From positions 341,213 through 405,212 of the forward strand of contig NZ_FNPC01000001.1 in assembly GCF_900107205.1 (NCBI RefSeq): 64,000 bases of DNA, written 5' to 3'. Source of the DNA: Halopenitus persicus (GTDB lineage: Archaea; Halobacteriota; Halobacteria; Halobacteriales; Haloferacaceae). Shown one piece after another: positions 16,211-24,834 of the stretch. Both the position numbers and the translations under genes were made by a program. The notes below the pieces were generated by a model. It searched no databases. It worked only from the letters and a program-made list of their open reading frames with translations, and had not been told where the DNA came from. Numbering within the stretch: position 1 is the stretch's first letter; each line of letters starts with the position of its first letter.

Positions 16211-17329
16211 TTACCGATTACGCGACGCGTCGGAGAACATCGACAGGACGGACCGGTCCGGAGGGAGGAGTAACCGAACGATCGTACCCCGTGGCTCGTT
16301 TTCCGCGAACTCGACGCTGCCGCCGGACATCGTCGCCGTCCAGTAAATGATCCACAACCCAAGCCCCTCAGTGTGGGACAGCGGCGTCTCCTCGGGAAGC
16401 TCGATCGGCCTCCAGTCGTCCTCCGAAATCCCCTGCCCCGTATCCGCGATCTCGGTGATCACCGTGCCGTCGTCCCGGGTGTGAATGGAGACGGTCACCG
16501 TGACGTCGGGAGCGTTGTGCTCGACCGCGTTCAGTATCGCTTCCTCGATCGCGAGCGAGAGTGCCGGATGGGCCCGCACTCGGCACGTCTCCGGAAGTTC
16601 GGTCGTGAGCGTGATCTCCGGATGGTCCTCCCGAATCGCCGTAACTTCCGCGTGAACGGCTTCCACGAGGTCGAATTCACGTCGGGCGTCCGTCTCCCAG
16701 ATCGACACGATTCGACGGGTACGGTCGGTCGCCTCGAGGAGATCGTCCAGATGGCGCCGAATGATGCGCGTCGTCTCCGGTATTTCCTCGGTGCTGTCGG
16801 CCGTCTCGAGATCCTCGAGGAGACCGAGCGCGATCGAAAGTTCGTTTCGAATGTTGTGGCGCAACACGCGCTGGTTGATCTTGAGCAGCTTGGAGAGTTC
16901 CTGTGCCCGTTTGAGACGCTCGTTGCCTTCAACGGCATAGAGGCCGCTTCGTGTGCCGACGGCCGCTCCGAGAGCGCCGGCAAAGGAGACGAGAAAGGAG
17001 AGCTCGCGGGAAGGGCCTCTGATGGCCCACGTCAGCCAGACGGCGACCGCGAGGAGGACGAATGCGGCCGTGACGCCGAGGCTCAACACCAAGGCCCGCC
17101 ACCGGCCGTCGAGGGAGATGTCCCGGTCGGAGAGCGTGTACGCGGTGAAAAACACGAGGGCGGAGAGGCTCCAAACGATGAACGATTCGAGAACGGTTTC
17201 CAATCCCCGTCCCTCGAACAGCGCGTGCTGCGTACCAAGGCCAAAACAGAAGATCCCCAACGCATAGAATCCGGACGTGGGGGATATTTTGAACGACATG
17301 AATGGGCGGCAACCGGTCGTATAACTCAT
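16211..17329 (-). CDS. Membrane sensor histidine kinase
   Basis: A 372-residue kinase with four N-terminal membrane helices (about residues 22-150), a linker helix, the phosphoacceptor helix (QRVLRHNIRNELSIALGL, His at HN), and an ATPase domain with N box (AILNAVEHNAPD), G1 (IADTGQGISEDD) and G2 (EGLGLWIIYW). It should autophosphorylate in response to a membrane or intracellular cue. No receiver-domain gene lies nearby. Start is ambiguous: ATG 17329 (TTTTATC at 17345-17352 upstream) or ATG 17299 (TTATAC 26 bases upstream). It converges on the Ala/Glu-rich gene with only 64 bases between stops. Confidence 0.87.
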   Translation of the reverse strand: MSYTTGCRPFMSFKISPTSGFYALGIFCFGLGTQHALFEGRGLETVLESFIVWSLSALVFFTAYTLSDRDISLDGRWRALVLSLGVTAAFVLLAVAVWLTWAIRGPSRELSFLVSFAGALGAAVGTRSGLYAVEGNERLKRAQELSKLLKINQRVLRHNIRNELSIALGLLEDLETADSTEEIPETTRIIRRHLDDLLEATDRTRRIVSIWETDARREFDLVEAVHAEVTAIREDHPEITLTTELPETCRVRAHPALSLAIEEAILNAVEHNAPDVTVTVSIHTRDDGTVITEIADTGQGISEDDWRPIELPEETPLSHTEGLGLWIIYWTATMSGGSVEFAENEPRGTIVRLLLPPDRSVLSMFSDASRNR

Positions 17330-17690
17330 TGTTATCCACCAGATGATAAAATCACCGTCCAACACGCCGGTGCGGAGCCGGGAGGGACTCTCGTCACGAA
17401 CGTCGACCGGCCGGAACACCGTGTCGAATTCGGCGACCTTGCGGCTTGAGCCGGAAAACGCATCGCCGCTTTAGGTCCCGGAAGCGATCCGCGTGGCGAA
17501 GCGATCCGCGTGGCACGACCTCCCCGGTCGCGTAACCGGTTGGTTCGTTCGCACGGACGCGGATATTGCGTGACCCGTTCCTCCATCCTCTCGATGGATA
17601 TTATATATCGCTGCGAGTGGTTTATCCGGAGGATCGGCCACGGCGCACGCGACGAACACGATTAAGCGATCCGAGACGCTACCGGCACGT
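17330..17690. other. Gene-free divergent promoter region with a 17-bp tandem repeat
   Basis: No convincing gene lies in these 361 bases. It holds the kinase promoter at the left (TTTTATC, minus strand, 17345-17352), two identical 17-bp copies of gaagcgatccgcgtggc at 17481 and 17498, an AT-rich ATATTATATATC at about 17597-17609, and an ATTAAGC box at 17661 about 30 bases before the zinc-ribbon ATG. Confidence 0.55.
17481..17514. repeat. 17-bp perfect tandem duplication
   Basis: gaagcgatccgcgtggc occurs back to back at 17481-17497 and 17498-17514 in non-coding DNA. Confidence 0.9.
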
Positions 17691-17855
17691 ATGGCACTCG
17701 AACGGTCGGTGACGTGTCCCCGATGTGAGGAGGAACAGTCGTTCTACCGAACCGCGGCGATGACGCTTCACCTCGGCGAGAAGCAGAAGTGGCGGTGTCC
17801 GGACTGCGAGTACGGCTTCGTCGCGATCAACGGGATCGATACCCTTCCGGCCTGA
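17691..17855 (+). CDS. Two-CxxC zinc-ribbon microprotein (54 aa)
   Basis: The short protein MALERSVTCPRCEEEQSF continues to a second pair, WRCPDCEYGFVAI, so four cysteines can bind one zinc in a beta-ribbon. This matches a conserved haloarchaeal zinc-ribbon family (DUF7838-like, from memory). Such ribbons bind RNA, DNA or protein partners. An ATTAAGC element 30 bases upstream supports the ATG at 17691. It stands alone between two gene-free stretches. Confidence 0.75.
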   Translation: MALERSVTCPRCEEEQSFYRTAAMTLHLGEKQKWRCPDCEYGFVAINGIDTLPA

Positions 17856-18188
17856 CCACCGACTCGGTCGGCGAACACGGCGATCGTTGGCTGGCCACAA
17901 CTACCGTCGCGCACGCACGAGGGCCGGTCGTGTCGAACGCTGTGGCGAGTCACGAGTTCCGTGGCGACGGCGGATCATCGCCGGAGACCACGTCACTGGA
18001 GATCCGTGACGGGTTCTCACACGGTTCACCAGGAGGCGGCGCACCGTTCCATCCGGTGGTCGAAGCCGACGTGGTTGACGGAATATAAACCATATAACGC
18101 GATAGCAAATCGGGTGATCGCGGGAAGACCGGTGCGGACCGGCCGCGGGTCATCGGTCGACCCGGGCTCGTCCGAACTCGCCACATTT
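17856..18188. other. Gene-free region before the iron-boxed operon
   Basis: About 330 bases without a supportable gene. An AT-rich tract with TATAAAC and ATATAAC lies near 18084-18098, about 120 bases before the next start, and could be a distal promoter. The last bases form the iron-type operator. Confidence 0.5.
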
Positions 18189-18204
18189 TTTAGGCTGTCC
18201 TAAA
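18189..18204 (+). promoter_or_regulatory. DtxR/IdeR-like operator over the promoter of the RGP gene
   Basis: TTTAGG-CTGT-CCTAAA is a perfect six-base inverted repeat with a four-base spacer, located 14-29 bases before the ATG at 18218. A T-rich tract at 18186-18191 that could act as TATA overlaps it, so a bound repressor would block transcription. The half-site matches the known iron-dependent DtxR/IdeR/SirR pattern TTAGG...CCTAA. A second copy with the same half-site lies at 19415-19432. Confidence 0.7.
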
Positions 18205-18217
18205 GAGCAGTGACTGA

Positions 18218-19396
18218 ATGACACAGGACATCTGCGTCGTGGTCCCGACGATTCGGGAGTACGAGTGTATGCGGACGTATTTCGAGAACGCACGCGAGCA
18301 CGGGTTCGACCTCTCGCGGCTCCACGTCGTGCTCGTGACCGAGGACTTCTGCGAGACGGACGCGATGGCGACGATGCTCGAGGAGGAGGGCGTCTCCGGC
18401 GAGGTCTTCGACGGGACGCGCCGCCAGGAGTGGTACGAGGAGCACGGAATCGACGAATACGACCACCTCGTGCCGGCGGCCAGCCACGCGGAGACGAGCT
18501 TCGGCCTCCTCTACATGTGGGCCCACGACCGCTTCGAGTACGGCTTCTTCATCGACGATGACACGCTGCCGGAGCCGGAGGACGACTTCTTCGGCCGACA
18601 CATGGAGAACCTCGCGTTCGAGGGCGAGGTCGAGTCGGTCTCCTCCGACACGGACTGGGTGAACGTGCTCCACCAGACCGCCGACGAACACGGACTCTAC
18701 CCGCGCGGGTACCCCTACGCGGCGATGGACGAGACCGTCGAGACGTCGACGGAGACGGTCGACGACGTGGTCGCGTCCCAGGGCCTGTGGACCAACGTCC
18801 CCGACCTCGATGCGGTCCGGATCCTGATGGACGGCGACCTGCAGGGACAGGCGCAGACGCGGACGAGTCGGTCGGACTTCACCGGCGACTTCGTCGCGGC
18901 CGAGGGCAACTACCTGACGGTCTGCTCGATGAACCTCGCGTTCAAGCGGGAGGTCATCCCGGCGTTCTACCAGCTGCCGATGGACGACAACGAGTGGGAC
19001 GTCGGCCGGTTCGACGACATCTGGAGCGGCGTGTTCCTCAAGCGAGCCTGTGACGTCCTCGGGAAGACGATCTATAACGGGTACCCGCTGTGTGAGCACA
19101 ACAAGGCGCCCCGCTCGACCTTCGACGATCTGACGAACGAGGTCGCCGGACTGGAGCTCAACGAACACCTCTACGAGATCATCGACGACGTCGGCGGCGA
19201 CGCCGAGACCTACGCGGACGTCTTCGAAGCGATGGGCCGGGAGCTCGCGGCGGGCGATTACGAGTCGTACAACAACGGCGCGTTCTTCAACTACGTCGGC
19301 GAACACATGTGCGAGTGGGTCGACTGCCTGGACGCGCTCAACGGCGTCGACCGGTCGACGGGATCGCCGGAACCGCGGACGGCGGCCGGGAACTGA
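18218..19396 (+). CDS. RGP-type glycosyltransferase / UDP-sugar mutase-like (alpha-1,4-glucan-protein synthase family)
   Basis: A 392-residue cytoplasmic protein resembling plant reversibly glycosylated proteins. It starts with VVVPTIREYE and has the nucleotide-sugar metal motif DDDTLPEPEDD (DxD) at about residue 111. Plant relatives interconvert UDP-arabinopyranose and UDP-arabinofuranose; the archaeal reaction is not known. The iron-type operator at 18189 controls the promoter. The next gene, an iron-binding-type lipoprotein, has its own matching operator 19 bases after this stop. That suggests induction when iron is scarce and perhaps a role in a surface glycan or siderophore-like product, which is inference. 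Confidence 0.72.
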   Translation: MTQDICVVVPTIREYECMRTYFENAREHGFDLSRLHVVLVTEDFCETDAMATMLEEEGVSGEVFDGTRRQEWYEEHGIDEYDHLVPAASHAETSFGLLYMWAHDRFEYGFFIDDDTLPEPEDDFFGRHMENLAFEGEVESVSSDTDWVNVLHQTADEHGLYPRGYPYAAMDETVETSTETVDDVVASQGLWTNVPDLDAVRILMDGDLQGQAQTRTSRSDFTGDFVAAEGNYLTVCSMNLAFKREVIPAFYQLPMDDNEWDVGRFDDIWSGVFLKRACDVLGKTIYNGYPLCEHNKAPRSTFDDLTNEVAGLELNEHLYEIIDDVGGDAETYADVFEAMGRELAAGDYESYNNGAFFNYVGEHMCEWVDCLDALNGVDRSTGSPEPRTAAGN

Positions 19397-19405
19397 ACCG
19401 ACGAG

Positions 19406-19412
19406 TATTTAA
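19406..19412 (+). promoter_or_regulatory. TATA box of the iron-type binding protein gene
   Basis: TATTTAA lies 29 bases before the ATG at 19435, just upstream of the operator at 19415-19432, in the 38-base gap between the two genes. Confidence 0.6.
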
Positions 19413-19414
19413 TG

Positions 19415-19432
19415 TTTTAGGCAAACCTAAAA
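19415..19432 (+). promoter_or_regulatory. DtxR/IdeR-like operator between TATA box and start codon
   Basis: TTTTAGG-CAAA-CCTAAAA is a perfect seven-base inverted repeat with a four-base spacer. It sits over the expected transcription start, between TATTTAA and the ATG. It shares TTTAGG-N4-CCTAAA with the site at 18189. Confidence 0.78.
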
Positions 19433-19434
19433 AT

Positions 19435-20631
19435 ATGAGCGACGACGAGATTACGGACGACCGAGCAACGATGGAGCGACTGACCGACCGCCGACGGTTC
19501 CTCGCAAGCGCCGGAACGCTCGCCGCGGTCGGGATCGCCGGCTGTACGGGTAACGGCGGCGGCAACGGAAACGGGAACGGAAACGGCGGGGGCAACGGTA
19601 ACGGCGGCGGCAACGGCGATTCCGATCCCGGCTCCGACGTCGGGCAGATCGGGTCCGGAAGGGCCGGACGCGACGCGCCCGGCGGAACGCCGATGGCGGA
19701 GATGCCCGACCTCGAGGGCGAACTCACCGTCTACTCCGGACGCGGGGAGTTCCTCGTCGGCGAGCTGGTGAGCTACATCGGCGACCTCTACGATGACTTC
19801 GATCTGACCGTCCGATACGGCGGGTCCACGGACCTGGTCAACCAGATCGCCAACGAGGGCGCCGGAACGCCGGCGGACGTCTTCTACTCGGTCAACGCCG
19901 GGTCGCTGGGCGCGCTCGCGGACGCGGGCCACGCCGCGTCCCTCTCGAGCGACGTCACCGACCTCGTTCGCGACGAGTTCCACACGGAGAGCTGGATCGG
20001 AACGTCGGGACGGGCCCGAACGGTGCCGTACAACACGAACGCCCTCTCGGAGGGGGACCTTCCGGACGACATCATGGCGTACCCCGACGAGTTCGAGGGG
20101 GACCTCGGCTGGGCCCCGCGGTACGGCTCCTGTCAGGCGTTCATCACCGCGATGCGGATCATCGAGGGCGAGGAGGCGACCCGCGAGTGGCTCCAGGGCG
20201 TCCTCGACGCCGGGATCCAGGAGTACCCCGACGAGTTCGCGGCCTGTCAGGCGATCGCCGACGGCGAGATCGACGCCGCGTTCACTAACCACTACTACAT
20301 CCAGCGCGTCCTCGACGGGAACCCCGGGGCACCGATCGCCACCTCCTTCACCGAGGGCGACGCGGGCGCCGTCTTCAACGTCGCCGGCGCGGCCGTGGTC
20401 AATGCGACCGACCAGGGGACGCTGGCCGAGAACTTCATCCGCCACCTGCTGTCGGCGGAGGCACAGGACTACTTCGCGCGGTCGACCTTCGAGTACCCGC
20501 TGATTCCGGGCGTCGAACCGGTCGGCGACCTGCCGACGATCGACGAGCTCGACGTGCCGGACATCGACCTCGCGCAGCTGTCGGACCTCGAGGCGACCGT
20601 CGACCTGATGCGCGACGTCGGCGCGCTCTAA
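19435..20631 (+). CDS. Iron(III)-type ABC transporter substrate-binding lipoprotein
   Basis: A 398-residue Tat lipoprotein (DRRRFLASAG, lipobox IAGCTGN) followed by a 30-residue Gly-Asn linker and a periplasmic-binding-protein fold of the FbpA type. Family-like segments are ELTVYSGRGEFLV at the start of the fold, NEGAGTPADVFYSVNAG and DAAFTNHYYIQR, where a tyrosine pair typical of Fe(III) binding occurs. It should capture iron or another ligand outside the cell. No permease or ATPase gene follows; the next gene is a glycosyltransferase-like membrane protein. The operator at 19415 points to iron repression. ATG 19435 is fixed by the TATA spacing. Confidence 0.85.
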   Translation: MSDDEITDDRATMERLTDRRRFLASAGTLAAVGIAGCTGNGGGNGNGNGNGGGNGNGGGNGDSDPGSDVGQIGSGRAGRDAPGGTPMAEMPDLEGELTVYSGRGEFLVGELVSYIGDLYDDFDLTVRYGGSTDLVNQIANEGAGTPADVFYSVNAGSLGALADAGHAASLSSDVTDLVRDEFHTESWIGTSGRARTVPYNTNALSEGDLPDDIMAYPDEFEGDLGWAPRYGSCQAFITAMRIIEGEEATREWLQGVLDAGIQEYPDEFAACQAIADGEIDAAFTNHYYIQRVLDGNPGAPIATSFTEGDAGAVFNVAGAAVVNATDQGTLAENFIRHLLSAEAQDYFARSTFEYPLIPGVEPVGDLPTIDELDVPDIDLAQLSDLEATVDLMRDVGAL

Positions 20632-20646
20632 CCCGGCGTTTCGTCC

Positions 20647-22926
20647 GTGTCAGTCCCGGTTCGAGCCGCGGTCCGTCGCGTTCGCGATGCGCTGCAGCGG
20701 CGGCTCCGCTCACGGCTCCGGCAAGCGGCCCCCGAAACCCTCGCGGCGCTGGGCATCGCGGCGATCGCCGGGACTGCGGTGTTCACGGTCGCGATGACGG
20801 TCTTCGCGTATCACTCCAGCAACCACGACGAGGCGGTCTACATCCAGCAGGCCGCGATGTTGTTGGATGGCCAGCTGGCGCTGTATCCCGGCGACCTGGC
20901 CGACGCGTTCCATCCCTGGTTCTTCATCGAGGACGGCGACCGGCTGTATCCCAAGTACTCCCCGGTGCCGGCCGCGATGTACGCCGTCGCGATGGCCGTC
21001 GTGGGCGAGCCGCGGGTGACCCTCGCGGTCGTCGCCGCAGTCAACGCCTTCCTCGTCTACCGGCTTGGGTCGATGGCCGCGGACCGCCGCGTCGGGCTCG
21101 TCGCGGCAGTCGTCTTCGCCGCCGCGCCGCTATCGCTGGTGACCACGGCGGTCTTCCTCCCGTACGCGCCAACCGCGGCGTTGAATCTCCTGTTCGTGGT
21201 CTCGTACCTCTACGGGGTGCGTGACGGCTCGCTTCGGTGGGCCGGCGTCGCCGGGATCGCGATCGGGTTCGCGTTCTTCGCGCGCCCCTACACGGCGGTG
21301 TCGGTCGCCGCTCCGTTCGTCCTCCACGCGCTGGTGACGACCCTTCGGGCCATCGACCGCGACACGCTCGCGGCGCTCCGCTCGCGGTCGGAAACGCTGC
21401 CGAACGTGGTTCGCCGGAACCTCCTCACCGGCACGTTCGGGATCCTGTTCGTCGGGGTCACGCTCGCGTACAACGCGCGGATGACCGGATCGCCGCTCGT
21501 GTTCCCCTACGAGGCGTTCGCCCCCCTCGACGGACCGGGCTTCGGGCGGCGGCGGATCCTCGGACACTCGATCGAGTACACCCCGGAGTTGGCCGTCCGC
21601 GCCAACGGCTACGTGATCGAGTACTTCCTCACGCGGTGGATGACCGCGGGCGGGATCGGGAGCGCGGCCGCGCTCGGCGGCTTGGCGATCGCGGCGCGTC
21701 GGTGGATCGACCGGGCATCGGATGCCAGGTTCCGCCGGACCGCGAGCGGCCTGCTGGCCGGAACCCTCGTGACGATCCCGTTGGCGAACCTCGCGTTCTG
21801 GGGGAACTACAACGTGCTCGCGACGATGAGCGATCCGACCGACGGGCTGATCTCCCAGTTCGGCCCGATCTACTACTTCGACGCGCTCGTCCCGCTGTCG
21901 GTCTTCGCCGCCCTCGGCGCCGTCGTCGGCTGGCGGCGGCTGTCGGGGCGGCTCGCGAACCTGGCCGCAGCCCGGTGGTCGGATCGGCGGGGGTCGGACC
22001 GGGCCGGACAGGCCGCCCGCGTGCTCGCCGTCGGCCTCCTCGTTCTCGGCGTGGTGCTCGCGGGGACGGTCACGGCCTCGATCGCGTCCGCACCGCTCGA
22101 GCGCAACGCGGCCCACGCCGACAAGTACGAGGCGGCCTACGAGCCGATCGAGGCGGCCGAGTTCGAGAACGACCTCGTGTTCGTCCCGACGCCGTACGGG
22201 GAGTGGCAGAACCATCCCTTCCAGTACCTCCGGAACGATCCCGGGTTCGACGGTCCCGTCGTCTACGCGCTGGACCGGGACCCGGTGGCGGATTTCGCGG
22301 TGATCGACGCGTATCCCGATCGGGAGTATCGCCGGTTCACCTACCAGGGCGAGTGGACGCCGGATCCGGACCGGCACGTGATCCCGAAACTCGAGTCGCT
22401 GGACGTCCGACGCGGGGGTTCGCTCGCGGCCACCACGACCGTCGGCGTCCCGGACCGCGTCTCGCGAGCCCGGGTCCGCCTCTCGAGCGAAACCGCGGGG
22501 TCGGAGTACGTCGGTTACGCGGTGAGCGATCCCGAGGGGTCGCTGACGGTCGACTGGCGGCTGACGCCCGAGGGAGTCGTGCTGTCCGGCGCCGGGCCGA
22601 ACGCGTCCGACCCCGACCCGATCCCGATCGGCGAGGACGCCGAGACGGTCGTGCTCACGGTCACGCTGGTGCAGCCGGACGGCGGAACGCTCACGTATCG
22701 CCAGGAGGCGACGGTTCGGCCGGCCGCGGCGGCGACGGCCGAGGGTGGGACGGCCGACGGTGACGCGGCGAGCGGCGAGGACGCGGTCGAGGTGATCTGG
22801 CCGCCGAAGCGATCCGTCTGTCCGCTCGTCCGGGAGTGCGGCACCGAGGGGACCTACATCCCCGACGATCCGGACGCACACCTGGACGGCGTGGCGTTCG
22901 AGACGACGGTTACGGTCGAGGGATGA
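20647..22926 (+). CDS. Large membrane glycosyltransferase-like protein (GT39/ArnT-like fold)
   Basis: A 759-residue protein. After a basic N-terminus, about 11 membrane helices span residues 30-480; the loop after helix 1 has NHDEAVYIQQAAML, which resembles the acidic first-loop motif (DE) of GT-C transferases that use polyprenyl-phosphate sugars. The last 270 residues are an extracytoplasmic beta-rich domain with two Cys near the end (CPLVREC). It probably transfers a sugar to lipid or protein outside the cell; acceptor unknown. The GTG at 20647 is 15 bases after the binding-protein stop, so it may be co-transcribed with the iron-boxed genes. Confidence 0.72.
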   Translation: MSVPVRAAVRRVRDALQRRLRSRLRQAAPETLAALGIAAIAGTAVFTVAMTVFAYHSSNHDEAVYIQQAAMLLDGQLALYPGDLADAFHPWFFIEDGDRLYPKYSPVPAAMYAVAMAVVGEPRVTLAVVAAVNAFLVYRLGSMAADRRVGLVAAVVFAAAPLSLVTTAVFLPYAPTAALNLLFVVSYLYGVRDGSLRWAGVAGIAIGFAFFARPYTAVSVAAPFVLHALVTTLRAIDRDTLAALRSRSETLPNVVRRNLLTGTFGILFVGVTLAYNARMTGSPLVFPYEAFAPLDGPGFGRRRILGHSIEYTPELAVRANGYVIEYFLTRWMTAGGIGSAAALGGLAIAARRWIDRASDARFRRTASGLLAGTLVTIPLANLAFWGNYNVLATMSDPTDGLISQFGPIYYFDALVPLSVFAALGAVVGWRRLSGRLANLAAARWSDRRGSDRAGQAARVLAVGLLVLGVVLAGTVTASIASAPLERNAAHADKYEAAYEPIEAAEFENDLVFVPTPYGEWQNHPFQYLRNDPGFDGPVVYALDRDPVADFAVIDAYPDREYRRFTYQGEWTPDPDRHVIPKLESLDVRRGGSLAATTTVGVPDRVSRARVRLSSETAGSEYVGYAVSDPEGSLTVDWRLTPEGVVLSGAGPNASDPDPIPIGEDAETVVLTVTLVQPDGGTLTYRQEATVRPAAAATAEGGTADGDAASGEDAVEVIWPPKRSVCPLVRECGTEGTYIPDDPDAHLDGVAFETTVTVEG

Positions 22927-22955
22927 CGGCGAGCTTTTAAAAGGGATCCCGGAGT

Positions 22956-24224
22956 TCAAAGCGCCGGCACGGCCCGGAAGACGACGTAGGACCCGATCGT
23001 CGCCGCCACCGGGACGGCGTTCTGGAGGAGGACGACGCGGGCGGTCGTGCTCGGTTTATATAAGTCGGCGACGCTGAGCGCGTCCCCGGTCGAGCTCTCG
23101 TCTCCGGTCGAGCTCTGCTCCCTGGTCGAACTCCCGTCCACGGCCGAACCCTCATTCGCGGTCGACCGGTCACCCGTATCGGCTGGTTCGGTCGCGGTCG
23201 CCCGGTCGGCCTCGACTGCACCCGGCGCGTCGGCGCTCCCGACGGGCGCGCCGAGCGCGGCCGGGTGTTCGGTCGGCGTGTCGGGCAGCTCCTGGAGCCG
23301 CGTGGCGCGGCCCCAGCCGAGCCCGACGATGCTCATCGTGGCGATGACGACGAACGAGGCGGGGATCCCGAGCGCCGAGAGCCCGACGACGAGCGCGGAA
23401 GTGACCAGTGAGACCACGAGCGCGGCGGTCAACGGCAGCTCGGTGAGGTCGTTGCCCATCGTCTCGAGGGTGCGCCGGCCCAGCGTGAACGCGCCGACGC
23501 CCATCGCGAGCGCGGCCAGCAGGACGCCGCCGTTCATCGAGAGGTCGCCGCTGCCGACCAGCGGGGCGACCGCGTTCGCCACGTTCGAGGCGCCCGCCGA
23601 GAACGCGTTGAGACACGCGATCGCGATGACGACGACCGCGCCCAGCAGTTCGCGCGGAGTGGCCGACGGAGCGGACCGAATCGTGGAGATCCGACCCGAT
23701 CGGTCGATCCGGGCCGGGAACCCGCCCGTGCGGTCGATCGCGAGCGTCGCCGCGAGCCGGTCGTACCAGTACCGGCCGACGACGGCGCTGACCCAGAAGC
23801 CGACGACGGGCGCCACCAGCCACCAGGCGACGATCTCGAGGGCGACGCCCCCGTTGAGCGTCCCCCGAGCGATCCCGAGCCCGGCGATCGCGCCGACGGC
23901 GGTCATCGACGTCGAGGCGGGCACGCCGAAGAGGTTCGAGACGAACAGCGCCCCGCCGACGAACAGGAGGACGACGATCGACGTCTCCAGGGTGAACGGG
24001 TTCCCCCGGAGCAGCCCCGCGCCGAGGGTGTCCACGACCCGGCGGCCGATCGTCCAGCCGCCGCCGAGGACGAACGCCGACATCAACGCGCCCGCACCGA
24101 CCTTCGAGATCAGGCCGCTGCCGACGGCCGGCCCGAACGCGACCCCGGTTCCGGAGCCGCCGATGTTGACCCCGACGAAGGCGGCGACGACGATGCCGAC
24201 GAGGAGGAGCACCTGTTCCGACAC
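22956..24224 (-). CDS. PiT-family inorganic phosphate transporter
   Basis: A 422-residue membrane protein with the two PiT repeats: GVNIGGSGTGVAFGPAVG near the N-terminus and AFSAGASNVANAVAPLVG near residue 215, both corresponding to the GANDVANA signature. About ten helices are predicted. A disordered, Ser/Thr/Asp-rich loop of about 60 residues precedes the last helix. PiT carriers move phosphate with H+ or Na+. GTG 24224 is the start; a TTAAATATC box lies 22-30 bases upstream (24246-24254). It converges on the large membrane protein. Confidence 0.88.
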   Translation of the reverse strand: MSEQVLLLVGIVVAAFVGVNIGGSGTGVAFGPAVGSGLISKVGAGALMSAFVLGGGWTIGRRVVDTLGAGLLRGNPFTLETSIVVLLFVGGALFVSNLFGVPASTSMTAVGAIAGLGIARGTLNGGVALEIVAWWLVAPVVGFWVSAVVGRYWYDRLAATLAIDRTGGFPARIDRSGRISTIRSAPSATPRELLGAVVVIAIACLNAFSAGASNVANAVAPLVGSGDLSMNGGVLLAALAMGVGAFTLGRRTLETMGNDLTELPLTAALVVSLVTSALVVGLSALGIPASFVVIATMSIVGLGWGRATRLQELPDTPTEHPAALGAPVGSADAPGAVEADRATATEPADTGDRSTANEGSAVDGSSTREQSSTGDESSTGDALSVADLYKPSTTARVVLLQNAVPVAATIGSYVVFRAVPAL

Positions 24225-24245
24225 GGCCGACGATATCCGACCCTG

Positions 24246-24254
24246 ATATTTAAG
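24246..24254 (-). promoter_or_regulatory. TATA box of the PiT gene
   Basis: Read on the minus strand this is TTAAATATC, ending 22 bases before GTG 24224. It supports the non-ATG start. Confidence 0.5.
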
Positions 24255-24394
24255 TCGATCAGGTCATCGCCGGGGCAGTCGGATCGACGTCGATGCTCCC
24301 GTCGAGACGGGCGGATCGACGCCGAGCCGTCCGAGACGGCGGACCGCGACCGTCGACCGGCCGACTTTTCCCCGATCGCCGCCCACGACCGGGT

Positions 24395-24724
24395 ATGAGC
24401 GCCGACTTCGACCCCGAGAAGTTCGAGGACAAGTACGCCAACTACTTCACCGAGCTCCAACGCGCGTACAAGAACGCGTTCAACCACATGAACGAGCGGT
24501 ACGACTCGGAGCTGATCCACGGGATCGACCAGACCGTCTTGAACGAGTCCGAGCCGTTCTACGAGGACGGCGAGTTCGTCGTCGAGCTCCCCGAGAACCC
24601 TCGAGAGCGGCTCCAGGGCGTGCTCGTCGACGACGAGAAGTTCGAGGAGACGCTGGACATCTACGTCGAGCGCATCGAGGACGAGCTCCACCGCGTCTTC
24701 GGCGTCGACCGGCCCGACGAGTAG
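24395..24724 (+). CDS. DUF5783 family protein
   Basis: A 109-residue, acidic, all-helical protein with the sequence pattern FEDKYANYFTELQRAYKNAF, GIDQTVLNESEPFYEDG and a C-terminal helix pair. This matches the haloarchaea-specific DUF5783, which has no known function. The ATG at 24395 is preferred; a T-rich tract 30 bases upstream may act as TATA. It precedes the Nfu-like gene by 110 bases. Confidence 0.8.
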   Translation: MSADFDPEKFEDKYANYFTELQRAYKNAFNHMNERYDSELIHGIDQTVLNESEPFYEDGEFVVELPENPRERLQGVLVDDEKFEETLDIYVERIEDELHRVFGVDRPDE

Positions 24725-24834
24725 CCTCGAGGACCCCACACCCGACCGCAGTCGTGGGATTCGACCCCGGACGAGTTTCTCGAAATCCCGTTCCGAACCA
24801 AAGGCATAAGCCGGTTCACCGCCAACCAAGCGGT

